Positions 32,271-45,000 of a DNA stretch of 64,000 nt are shown piece by piece. The notes beneath the pieces were generated by a model, which worked only from the letters and a program-made list of their open reading frames with translations, did not search any database and was not told the origin of the DNA. Source of the DNA: Allolobophora icterica (Eukaryota; Annelida; Clitellata; Crassiclitellata; Lumbricidae). Each line of letters opens with the position of its first letter. Positions within the stretch are counted from its first letter, which is position 1. The stretch spans positions 4,382,123-4,446,122 of the forward strand of contig OY744615.1 of assembly GCA_963556255.1 (NCBI GenBank), read 5' to 3'. Both the position numbers and the translations under genes were made by a program.

Positions 32271-32926
32271 CAGTGGCGGCGCCAGACACTTTTTGTAACC
32301 AGGGCTTAGCCAGGGCAGTCATACACGTAGCCAGTGCAGAGGGCGATTTATGGCAAGCGCGTTAGCGCGAGCTTAAATGGTGACCATAAGCCAAAAGTTT
32401 TATGAACTGCTGTACATATTGAGCTTTGGGTAGGCCTATGCGAACGGCAACAGTAAGTAATGCGGTTACAGCAAAGTAGGCCTTTATCAGTGGCGGCGAT
32501 CTTGTTTGACAGGTGAGGGGGATATTTTTTTAACTGATCTGGTCAAAAAAGAGTTTTGAACTGATCTGGTCAAAAGAGGTAAAAAATTTATCCCCGTGAA
32601 CTGATCTGGTCAAAAAGAGGTAAAAAATTTGATGACCTTTTTTGGCTATCTTCAAAAAGTGAGGGGGGGCGATACATGCATGACGTGTCCCCCCACTGTT
32701 AAAGGTGGGGGGTCTTGTCCTCCTCGACCCCCCATGATCGCCGCCCATGGCCTTTATAAATATTTGCTTTTAATTCACTCAATATATTTTAATATTTTTC
32801 TCAGGATATAAAACATGCCCAAAGAATTTCTGGGCAGGGCAAAAATTCCGGCAGGGCATCGACCAGGGCAAAGGCTTTTTTACCAGGGCATTTGCCCTGG
32901 CGTGCCCTGGTGTAGCGCCGCCTCTG
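32271..32926. mobile_element. hAT-type MITE (outer), 656 bp including a nested MITE
   Basis: Termini are CAGTGGCGGCGCCAG and, on the other strand, CAGAGGCGGCGCTAC. A perfect 8 bp target duplication, GTCCTCTA, flanks it (32263-32270 and 32927-32934). The element interrupts LINE coding sequence and is itself interrupted by 32488-32749. Confidence 0.88.
32488..32749. mobile_element. hAT-type MITE (inner), 262 bp
   Basis: Ends CAGTGGCGGCGATC and (other strand) CATGGGCGGCGATC, with an 8 bp target duplication GCCTTTAT (32480-32487 and 32750-32757). Three copies of GAACTGATCTGGTCAAAA lie inside. The termini are related to those of the host MITE, so one family has inserted into its relative. Confidence 0.87.
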
Positions 32927-33464
32927 GTCCTCTACTGACGTTTTATTTCTACAGCTGGTTAAGGCCCTTACTAATTTATGCCTGGCCGGCGTTAGCCTCA
33001 CTGACGCTCCAGGCAAAGTAATTAAGCCACACACAAAATCATTGAAAAAATTATTGAAAAACATAGAAACACATAGCACAGTTTTTGTGAAAATGGCGCC
33101 CCTAAATTGTGCGTTCCATCCAAGCAATCAATCTCATGCTCCACCCAGTACGAAAAGCTGGCGTAAGGGGACAGCGATTGTTTCATAAATCACACACTGT
33201 GTACCCTTGTAGATGGTTGATGTCGATGGTGACTGGCCGGCCAGCCAGTGACTTAAGACCTAGGCCACTGGATGTCTTCCAAACATCTCCCCATAAATCC
33301 GATAAAATCCATTTCATCTGGCTTGAGCCAAACACGCCAAGATTGACATGGAATTTCTTCACATTAGTTTTCCAGACATCCACCACTCCTCAGTCTGCAA
33401 AACACTAAGTTGGATCCAGTTCTTCCACTTTCTGATCAAGTTTTCAAAGACTTAATCCATCCAA

Positions 33465-33560
33465 ACTTCTAAAGTTGGTGTGGAGTTCCCGGTAGCAGAA
33501 ATTCAGTCTTCAGTGTGTTAAGGAGGAGTTTATTGGCCAACTGCTTGTGAGGTCAGCTGC
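33465..33560 (-). pseudogene. L2/CR1-like reverse transcriptase fragment
   Basis: The minus strand reads QLANKLLLNTLKTEFLLPGT, the same motif as at 960-1065. The remainder of 33030-34888 shows no gene or repeat terminus that I can support. Confidence 0.65.
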
Positions 33561-34888
33561 TCAATTAAGCAAATACATATAATAGCAAAATTGACCTAAT
33601 TATAGTAAGAATAACAAGGAGCGACACATACATTTATGCATCAAACAAAACACGATTGTCCAAAGCAATGTTCTTTTAATCTTACATCGAATGTGCTAAT
33701 TATGCTGACATTGAATTATTATGTGCTAAACTTTATACATAATCCAATAGCACTTAAAATTTCTTTGATTTATCACACTTCCAAAAAATCTTAATGTTAC
33801 TTCTTTTGTCTTTTATAAAAAAGTGTGACTGTTATTAATCAATTTAACTTTCCTTTATCGCTGTTCACGTACTGCAATGCCATTCATGTGTTTATACGCA
33901 GGGAGAAACAGAAATTTTATACTCTACTTCTTAACACTTTAACAACGAGCATGCACTAAAATGTATGGAAAACTAATTCCTGTCATCGTTAAAGGGTTAA
34001 GTACTAAGCAGCTGTAGGCCTACTCGCTAGGAATATGCTAGAACTGTCTAGTATAGGAAGTAGGTTTATATTAATAATGACAAAGAGCACAAACACTCGA
34101 CATTAAATATAACGTTACAGTGCAACACAAATAAGAACATCAAGATATATGGTACAGCTTGCGAGCAATTGACTTGGCACGCAATTGACCGCATACCATT
34201 CTAAGTGCATGTGGCAGCTCAAGAGACAGACAGACATGCATCATCTACCATCAGCAAGGGACTGCTGGGCAGTGATGTTATCATATGCAGTGGACGCCAT
34301 CACCTGTCGTCGCTCCACTGTTGACTGTTTAATCCAGGGACTCAGAACATCATGCTATCTGTCAACTTTGGGTGAAAATCCATTGGTTAGGCGCTATGCG
34401 AGTGCATGAGCCACAACTGGTGACTCTTCTGTTTCTGGTTTTAATGAAATTTTGTATCACATCCTTGTTATTCTTGCTAGTGACTGTCATTGGCTCTCAT
34501 CAGTTTTCTCTTTAAGTGGTGCTATATATTTCTAATTAATCTGTTACTGTTAGAACTTCTAGTGCCATTAGAACTTAAGTATGGTGTCATCTGTCAAGTA
34601 ATAATCTGATCTTAAAACTTCTACACAGCCATTATAACTTCAGCCATGGTGCTATTGTCAAGTAATCTTAGCACGACTGTAGTGTCATTATAATGATGCT
34701 CTACGAAGTGGCAATCCAATGTGCAATCTGGTCAGATGTCTGGGATTTGTGTGCAGCAGGAGCCAACCAATGGCGAGTCATCTGAGCACTGTTTGCTTAC
34801 TGATGAATTCAGTTGTTAATTAATACTATCACTTATGCTAAAATAGAGGCCTCTAATTAGTGTCTTTCAAGCAGCACTATACAAATTT

Positions 34889-35324
34889 GCGACGCCAGGG
34901 CTCAAAACCCGTCGCTTGTCGCTTCCTAGATATTGAGCTAGAAGCCGAAATAGGCGAGAGGGGTCAGAAATATTGAACATTCTTCAATTCACCAGTTGCC
35001 AATGAATTTGCCATAATTTGCAATGTAGTTATCCGATTTTGATGCCATTTACTTTATTCGATACAGGATATAGCCCTTTAGTGTCCAGCAAAATTGTAGT
35101 TCAATCGAGTAACGGTTGCTGAGGACTTTGATGACACGAATATTCCAAAAGTTTTATTCGATTTTCTTAGTATATATTAATGAAAGAATCAAACGAGCAT
35201 AACTTTAGTTAGCAAAAGATATTGTCATTCTGTTAAACGTATTCTTAAGCAGATTAATTGTAGAATATGACTAAATAAAAAGGTCAGAATCCGACATGTG
35301 ACGGGTTTTGAGCCCTGGCGTCAC
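34889..35324. mobile_element. MITE with 27 bp terminal inverted repeats, 436 bp
   Basis: The two termini (34889-34915 and 35298-35324) are inverted copies sharing CGCCAGGGCTCAAAACCCGT. Each terminus also folds on itself: GCGACG...CGTCGC at the left, GTGACG...CGTCAC at the right. ATTT is found on both outer sides, a possible 4 bp target duplication. No coding content. 35325-36081 holds nothing else that I recognise. Confidence 0.8.
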
Positions 35325-36081
35325 ATTTCTGGATTAGAATTACAAATTATAATGTACATATGCATCTTAACACTTTAACGATGAGCTGCATTGGTTTCCC
35401 AGTCGCTTTTAGTACACTATCGTTTAAAAGTGTTAAACTGGCCTGTTACACGGTCAGCACTAACAAGTCTTTCAATCTTCATGACTCCACTTATAGCCAT
35501 GCTACTGTGCAGGATTGTCATAGGAGAGAGCATGGGTTCTTGTGCATGCCATGCCACTGGACCAAATAAAATCAGGTGAACATCAAATTCATTGTTCATC
35601 TTAAGGCAACACCCATAAACCACTCCTTCACACACTGGCTTTCAACCACGAGGATATCTAACGGCACTACAACCTAGTAACTTGTTAGCCACCAATACAC
35701 ATGATTCGAACTGCTGTGCCTTTCTGCACATACACACTTTTTAATAATAATAAAAATAAACAATGCTAATAATAAAAATGAATAGCTCTGACTGTCTGGA
35801 TCACAACTGAATCTCTCTATCTGTCATGAGTTATCCCCAAACAGTCCATTTCAGGGACACACTGATGTAGTTGGGCAGGATCTACCAACACCTGCCTCAC
35901 ATATAGCATTAACAGTGCAGTGGACACAATATAAGAGGCATTAGCAATGCATAACAGACATAGCTAACTTAAAATAAGCATACACCCACACATTGACTTC
36001 AATAATTTCATTATACTGAGCAGCACGAAGCAGTTCAGCAACCGAAACCTGAAACAGAAGAAACATCCTACGCTTCATCAT

Positions 36082-39000
36082 TTAATAGAACAATCGAATT
36101 GTACAGTCGGCACCAGCTGAGAAAATCCACGGATTTTTGGGATGAAATTCACAGTCGAGGACTCCAAGTCCATTGCTGACTTTATGACCCTTCAGGACTT
36201 TGACTGGAACAATCAGTGGGTTCAACGTGAAGTCACTGAAATGACAAACAATGCTTACAGTGCAAAACAAGACAAAAATCGGACAGGACAAATATTACTT
36301 TGTACAAAATAAAAGCATGTAAATGCACTTCATAAATATTAAATTATTCTCCTCGTAGGAAAAATGATAAGAAAAGATGAAATATTGGTTATTACGAATA
36401 TGATATTCAGTTCATTGCAGATAACTTAATGCAAAGTCCTTTGCTAACATGAAAATGCTGACTGATAAAGGTTTCAGTGTCGATCTTTGATAGAATGTCA
36501 CCGTATGAGTAGCGGGAAAGAAGATGAGTTTACACATAATCGCCTTGGTTACTATAATGATAGACATAAGTGGTCTACCTTTTGATGGAATATAACAAGG
36601 TTCAGCTTCTACGTTCTGTCATTTATATAATTTGAGTGAATTCTTTATGAAAATTTGAATTACAAGTAGGCTACAACAATATAATAATAAACAGGAATAT
36701 CGTAGAAATTCATTAAGCGTCAGTTAGATAGGGAACAGATGCATAATTCCATAGATGAAATTAAACATAAAATTATCTCAAAGGCAGCACAGAAAGAATA
36801 ATGGATTTCATACACAAAGTAGAATACAGCCAATCAGTTTGTATCTTCACTGCGCTGTACGTTGTAGGATACATTGTGGGCTCATTTACACGCTCCCCAT
36901 TTACGCACCATTCTGCTTAAAGTGAAGTGGTGTTATGTCCTCCGTGCTAATGACTATGTGTATTGTATTTGTATTGTATATGGGTGTACCATATCTTTAT
37001 CTACCAATCCAACCTATGTATTGCTTTTACAAACATTTTGCCACCAGTTTTGTGTCACTGTGGCTTATAAAAAACAGCAACAGATAGTCCAGAAATTATG
37101 GCATTTAGCACTACACTGGAATACGTTGCGACATGAATGCATGTAACAGACAATTCCATACAGAGTCAACCAATGCCATAGAAACTTCCAGCAATTGCTC
37201 TCTCCGTCTCTCCTGTATGTCTATCTCCACGTCAAGCCTTGTTTCTGTGGTTGGTTAACTTTGGAGAAATTAAAAAGATCACAGTACCAGAATAAGCTAA
37301 TAGCACAACTCGGTAATTTTCCGTGCACTTCTAATAACTTACTTGTAAACCGTTGCATGACAAATGTTGACTGTTCCATCGTCTGAAGCTGAAGCAAACA
37401 GTGGATACGTCTTGTGGTAACAGACCTGGCGAATGGCCTTCTGGTGATATCTAAAACAGACATTTGTTTGATGACATAAGCAGTTATCAGTATATAGTGA
37501 CTCTGACTCAAGACCATTTTGACAAATCTTTAAGGGCTAGACATATGCATGACCACAATGGACTATCATTACAACATTCATTCTACAATGAATCTCAAAA
37601 GGTCATAGCACAAACTTGTTACAGTTTGATAGCATTAGAAGTGTGGAATGACTTGTAATTCCAGGAGTGCTCGTCCTAAGGACCACATGATTTAGACTGT
37701 CCTAGTCTAAATCATACCCTGAATTCTATGGGAATCCAGAGCAGCTCACAAAGTAGGTTAAGGAATTTGAGAATGTCTGATCAGCAACATGCCAACCATG
37801 GAATGTTGGATGCACTGAAGAGTGTTTATATAATTTAATAAAAATACACACCAATGGATGTGCAAGTATGCACTGCATGCATAAAATATATAAGCAAAGT
37901 GTTTACACACCTGAGAGTTTTGTACGGTTTAACGGAGAGACTGAGGTCAAACCAACTGAGACGTTTGTCATAGCTTCCAATGATTATATTATCACCTACA
38001 AAATACATCAACAACACACAGGTCATGTGTCTTCGTTTTTTTAACCAATCTTGGATCAAATTTATAAATTTACAACGTAGCCCACCTAGAGAAGCTTGAA
38101 ATGGTCAGATGGTCTTAGCGACGGTGGCTTTAAACCAATGGCAAGCATACATTATTTCTTATTTTTATCATAATTGCAACTTTTGTGATTGCAACATTCA
38201 TAATCAATTATTATCAGGATAAAGCTGCACATGTGACCGAGTAGAGCTGCACATGTAACAAAAAGAATCATTTTCAGAACTTTCAAAACAGTCACACTTC
38301 CAACTTCTGGGTTACAAGAGCTTTCATATTGGAGCAACCAATTTTGTAGCACAAGAAAGACAGTTTGCGTGAGACCTGCCCAGACCGCTTCTTCAAGAAA
38401 GAATAAGACGTTTACTTCAAGAGAGTCTTGAAAAAAACCCAGACATGACCTCAAGATGAAGACTGATACAAAGGCAATAGGTTCCCACAGATTTATATAG
38501 CGCCTCTTCAAGAGAAACACATCACAGACCAAGACTCGGGTTTTGAGATCGTACACCCCACCATGACATACATATGCAATAGACATCACAGAAATGACTC
38601 ATTTGATCTTACACCATCGTTCAACTGCACAATTTTCTCTCTCAATCACAGTTTATCGATAACAATGCCAATCAGATATGAAGAGAAGCATTACCTCCTG
38701 GATGGACATCTAGGCTCGACACCCATTGACAGTTTGTCAGCATTTTCTTCATCAGCTGCTGTTTCATCAGATCATACTGCTTCACATAGCGCTGACTCTG
38801 AAGAACAAAAGCTCTTAGTGCATACATCTCCATCGTCATCTCGTCAGTTTCTTAACTCCCTTATATGTCAGACCCTCAAAAACCTGGCACAGCATAGACT
38901 TAATTTCCAATCAGATATGTGACTTGCTCTGGCAAAAGGAGGCGGAAGTCGCCAATGATAAAACAAGAGAAATTAGCCAAAACACCAATCAGGTGTAAAT

Positions 39001-42000
39001 TTTTCAATTATCGTTTTTTTGCGTATATCAATAAATAAGATGTTATATTATATGAAAAAAATTGATTTAATAAAAATTTCACCTATTTCATGACAAATTT
39101 AATAAATTTGTGCGATTGATAAAAATTTTCCGAGAATTTAAAATTTTTGGGGGTACCAGTTTCAAGAGCATTTTATAGCCTTCAGTCTGTTAGGAATACC
39201 ATGTGTAATACCTCATTGGAAAGCTTATGCAATCAGCTTGCAAAAAATAGCCTCATTTGGTCGGTTTCCTATAGAGATTTCCATAAGTTTAAGGTTAAAA
39301 ACACTGAAACTCTGCAAGTTATGTAGAGTTTGTATTAAGGTAATAAACTTTGCATGCGTTTTTCTCGAAAATGTACTTCTGAGTAGCAATACATTCTAAA
39401 AATTCATATCTCTGGAACCAATAAAGATAGAATAATAATTTTTTCAATATTTTAAACAGAAATTATTGTTTATCATTTTAAGCCCAAAATATATAAAACT
39501 AAATTTTTGGACAACAGCCTCCTTTTGCCAGAGCAAGTCACATATGTTTCACTTATTCGCCAACGAAGTCAAGCATTCCCATTAACCCCTTTAGCGTGGA
39601 ATAAATTTTTTGTTAACTCTCGGCTAGCATGGAATTTTTTTCGAATTTTTTTTTCTCAGATATTGTTATAATGATGCTATGATTTTTCTGGATATAATTC
39701 CGTGTTTTTTGCATTATACCATCACCCATAAAGTGGATCCTGCATATCATTCACGTCAACCTTGCGCCCAGGTGAACCAGTAAATAGTTGGCGAATACGT
39801 GGAAAAGGGTCTCGTTCGCACCATGCAAAAGGAAAAACAGCTTCGTAATCCACTGTTTCCTGTCTGCGATCACTATCATCATCAATTGTTGTACTATCAG
39901 TCCCTCTGCACAACAGGCATGACCTACTAGAATACTCCAGAGTTTATAGGGGCTCCACGCCTACTAGGTGGTGAGTTCTATCCTTGCCCGAGTTAACTCG
40001 GGATCCACGCTATGAGAACAGATTCCCAAGCCCGAGTATACTCGGGATCCATGCTAAAGGGGTTAAGGTATTCATTTAACTCCTTTCTCAAGTTCCAAAA
40101 GCAATGTGCCAAAAAGCATTGCTGCATCCCACTGCTGGCGATGGCACAACTGCTCTAATTTTCTTTTTTCAAAAGCCCATAACTTTATCAGTCTAAGCGT
40201 GGAGGCCATGTTGAAGTCAACAAATTTAGTTATATGACAAAATTCGCACACTAAGCCAAACTGATCAGATAGCATCCATTCTCCAACTGTTTCACTGAAG
40301 CTGATAACACAAAGTCTCCAGATATGCAGATATACAGTAGCCCAGCTGAAGCTCAAGGTCTACCAGACTCCACTCATCAACAGCCAAGCATACCACACAA
40401 GTGACCACAGGAAAAAATATAACACACAAACTAATGGAACAATCAAACACAACAGAAGTCATATTAGAACGATCACAAACATTTGCACGTAGTTTCAAAT
40501 TAACAAACAAAACAGATATTTACACAGGCACACACAACTAACCTTTTCTGCTCTAAAAATAGCATAAACTCGCAGGGGACAGGATATCAAAGTGGAAAAG
40601 AAGTAGGAAGTTTGAAGACAGGCATGCCTACATAAGCAGTATGTTCAAGACGTTCAAGAAGTTTATCTAGAAACAAATTTAAGTTAGATATCGGCTGAAA
40701 GTTACACATTGTGTCAGCATGCAAAGATGGTTTCTTCAACACAGTTTAGACTACAGCATGAGAGCAACATGATGGGAAGGATCCTTAAGCAACGACCAAT
40801 CTAGGGCTCTTTGATTTAGGTCAGTAAAATGAAGCTGCAGTATAAAAGTGAAATTAGAGTACAAGCAGCCTTAAGTGACCTAGACACACACACACACACA
40901 CACACATACATTATTATTTGCCTCGCACTTGGCACCATTCAGAAAACGAGACATCTCTTATTCATGAGTCAGCTGAGACTATGGTCGGCCTCAGGGCTGT
41001 AGTGGTAAAATTAGAGTTGAGTACACGCTACCGGTGAGAAGCGGCGTCACTAGGGCTGGCGTCACCCTGAAAAAATGTGATGACCTTTTTTTAGGAATTC
41101 GTCTCAGAAGAATTGGTGACCTTTTACAAATTCTCAGAAAATTCTTGACTTTTTTAGGAATTCGTCTCTGAAAAAGTTGATGACCTTTTTTTTAGTCATT
41201 CGCCCTCAAAACCTTTCTTTTTTGTGGAAATTTAATTACTCAATGGCTATATGGTCTCCACAGAGGTAAGTATACGCTGTATACCTGCGTATACCCTCGC
41301 TCCAGCCATGAGTACGCTGTCTAGAGGCGAGTATACGCTGTATACCCACGTATACCCTCGACTACAGCCCTGGTTGGCCTGAATTGCTGAGTTGCTCTTT
41401 CACTTTGATATACCTGCTGGCTAAAAATTCATAAGGCCTGAAAAATGTCATCACAATAAGCAAAATGTCGATATATTATATGCAAGGGCAATAAAACAGA
41501 TTGAGCTTGTGTGTGTTTGCATTGGTTGTGGCAAGAGTCTATTGCATTGGTTGTGGCCATTGACTGCTATTTCATAAAACCTTTAAGTTTGAAATACTGA
41601 AGTTTGATATTTATCTATAAATTTACAAAGCGCCTCTCGCTGAATAACTATTAACTCAGAACAGAAGCCCCAGGAAACAGAAATGTTTTTTAGGGAATGC
41701 GAGACTGATGAGGAAAAGCCAATCATTAGTTTGGCCCTGAGCAGAGGGGAAGACCATTCCACATCGTGGGACCCACTACAGCAAACGCCCGGTGCTGGGC
41801 CAAGGCAGATTTAACTCTGGAAACAATAAGATAAAGCTGATTTACAGAGCGCAATGAGCGAGAAGAAGATGCGAAAACTGGTTTTCGTAGATAGTTCGAG
41901 AGATATTTCGGGGCAGTAGGCTGCTGAGATTTAGAGACAAGGAAGAGGATCTTGTATCGGATGCGCGCAGCAATAGGGAACCAGTGAAGGACATCAAGCA

Positions 42001-45000
42001 TGTAAGTAGAGATATGGGCAAACCGGGGGAGTCGAGCGATGAGCCTAGCAGAAGCATTTAGAACAGATTGAAGGGGAGAGAGATGCTGAGGAGTGAGTTG
42101 CAGTAGTCCAAAGATATACCAAAATACAGTATTTACAAAATTGTTGCTGGGCACACAACTGAACACAGTCCACAGTCTATTAGAAATAAAGCATAAAAAC
42201 CTACAGCAACAAAGAAAATTGCTTTTGATGGATGAAATAAAACGGTCTGAACCAGATCTTTTGGTTTCTTCAGAGGATTCTACAAAAGAAAAAACAAAAC
42301 CCATATGTAAGGTTAAAATCTACAGTAATCACAAGCCATGCAGAGGGTATCTAACCAAATGCAAAGACAACATGATGATGAATGTTGGAAGATAGCAGAA
42401 CTACTAGTAGTCTAATTTATTGATTTCTGGAACAGACAAGAGTGTTCCACAATTCAAGTTAAACACATGGAAACTGAATGATGTGCAGATATGCCACAAA
42501 CAGGAAGACATGAATCAGATGAGAAGAGGACCAAGGACGCTGCTAGGTAAATGTATGAAGCGGTTTATTTAAACAGAGTAAAAACACATAATCTCCTTTT
42601 GGCCTTTTGGCCTTTTGCTCAACCACACACAAGAACACATTCAGACAACAGCATTCAAATGAGATGTTCAACATTGACTGATTGTGGTCTTCAGTCTGTT
42701 TCAACAGCACAAAAGCTGAAATCACATTTGTCTCTTGATATATATATGCACTTTTGTGCATAAAATATAAAATACAGAAACTGTAGCTAATCACCAAAAT
42801 ATGAATAAAATGACTCATGGTCATTTTATTCATATTTTGGTGATTAGCAACAGTTTCTGTATTTTATATTTTATGACAAAAACATATCTTTTTCAACTGC
42901 TATTGTCCCATTTAGTGCTTCATTACATTTCAGTTTGCTGTTAGGAAAATTTAATTTCCTATGTAGCATCATAGGTCACCTACAACCAATAAGAATTTTG
43001 GATTTAAAACTGGGAAGCTCTGAATTAGTTAAAAATATCAAGAATTTATGACCTTCCATTTGATCAATTACCTAGGATGTGTACCAATATAAAAGGTGTG
43101 ATTATATATAAGCCCAAAAAGGGCGATAATTTAACAGAGATTTTGATCTGCTCACCTGGGACTTGTGTCTGGATAACTGATGAATGATGACCTGCAGCGA
43201 CTGACCCTCAGGCATCACGACAGCAAAGTAGTCACCCTTCTTGTGCCAGACAACTTTATTAATCACCTTCAAGAACAAATACATACCACACACATGAGCA
43301 CAACAATAGCATCCTGCTTCAAACAGACCCTACATTCTTTGAGTTTATTTGCAGCTGATCAAGGTCCATTAAACAGCTAACATCAAATTTCATGATGCTG
43401 TTGTTTCTTTTACATCCCACTATCACATACATACATGCATGAGATTAGAAATGGAAACTGATAAGAAACCAAATAAAAATCCCGCAGACGACTTAAACTA
43501 AACGCCAATGGTTGGCAGACAGTCTTGATGTCTCCAAAAATTCATCTCTTGAGCTTTTGAATGATGACACTCTGCAAGTGGTCTCTTCTTCTAACACAGA
43601 TCAACTCAGCCATCTACACTGATTGCTGTCAATGCCCAGTGAATTAAACCTTCTTCTTGAATGAGATCAAGAACACAAAGCAACTGCACATCAGTCACCT
43701 TGTCACCTTGTGCTGTCAACTCCTGGAGCTCTAGTGATCGTCATGATAAACATTCTCCATTGCTTCCTATTCGAAGTCAGGTCCCTTAGTTCTTCCAAAT
43801 TCATGCCAGTTACATCGTGAATCTCATCCATCCATTTCTTCCTTGGTCGACCCCGTCTTTTTTTCCCTCACCACAAGCCAACATCATTTCTTTTTCTAGC
43901 CCATCAGATCGCATAACATGACCAAAGAATCCTAGCTTCGATCTTGTCGCCTTTTGTTTTAATGACTCATCATTCTCGACACCAATCTCCACTCGTATTG
44001 ATTCGTTCGTCCTTTTCTCTGTCCATGATATTCTCAACATCTTTCTCCATATCCACATTTCACATGCGTTGACCTTTTTCTCCATGTTCTTTGTCATTGT
44101 CCACGACTCACAACCATACAAAACCGTTGGAAAGATTAGGGCTCTCACGAGCCTTTTTTTGTATCTATGCTGACATGCTTATCCTTCCATATCTTTTCCA
44201 GTCCAATCATTGAAGCTTTCCCAATCGCAATCCTTCGTTTTATTTCTGTATCACATTTTCCTTCTTTTTCAACCAACGATCCCAGGAAAGTGAAGCTTTC
44301 TACCACCTCTATTTCTTCTGCGTCAATCTCAAAAGTATCCCATTCTGCTGTTGTCATGACTTTTGTCTTCTTTATGTTGAAGTATAATCCAGCTTTTTCA
44401 CTTTCTCTCCTTACCCTTCTTATTAATTCTATCAGTTCATCTTTTCTTTTTGCCATTAGTGTTGTATCATCCGCATATCTAAGATTATTCAATGTCCTTC
44501 CCGCAATTTTTACTCCCTCTTTTGCCCCTTCCATTTCCGCCATTCTCATTATTCTTTCAGCGTATAAGTTAAATAGGAATGGAGACAAAATGCATCCCTG
44601 TCTCACCCCTTTCTTGATATTGAATTTATCAGTGTCTCCGTATTCTGTTCTCATCAGCGCTATCTGATCTTCATATAGTCCCCTTAATAGCCATATCAAG
44701 TGTTTCGGAATTCCCATCTCAAGTAGGGTTTTCCACATTAAATCGTGGTTAATGCAGTCAAATGCCTTACTATAATCAATGAAGCAGATGTGCACCTCTT
44801 GTCCATACTCCCTTTGCCGTTCCATTATCCACCTTAAGTTGGCAATATGGTCTCTAGTTCCTCGTGATTTCCTAAAACCAGCCTGGTTCACCGGAAGTTC
44901 CCTCTCTATTGTGCTTTCCATTCTTTTGTGAATTATTTTCAGTAATATTTTACTAGTGTGTGATATTATTGCTATCGTCCTGTAATTTTCGCATTCCCTC

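Noticed and set aside
35985..36055. Minus-strand VSVAELLRAAQYNEIIEVNV after a TTTCAG acceptor, just beyond the BOP1 stop
   Set aside because: It lies downstream of the BOP1 stop codon with no donor or homologue that I recognise; probably 3' untranslated or intergenic sequence.
40072..40356. 94-codon minus frame containing [17 protein letters not shown]
   Set aside because: Tested as a missing BOP1 exon; no match to the propeller sequence, and the true exons were found elsewhere.
40540..40640. Minus-strand [11 protein letters not shown] followed by a GTTAGT donor, resembling the VRVYNLVKQE segment of BOP1
   Set aside because: Upstream residues do not fit, no in-phase acceptor exists, and the exon at 38695-38797 supplies this segment ([18 protein letters not shown]).
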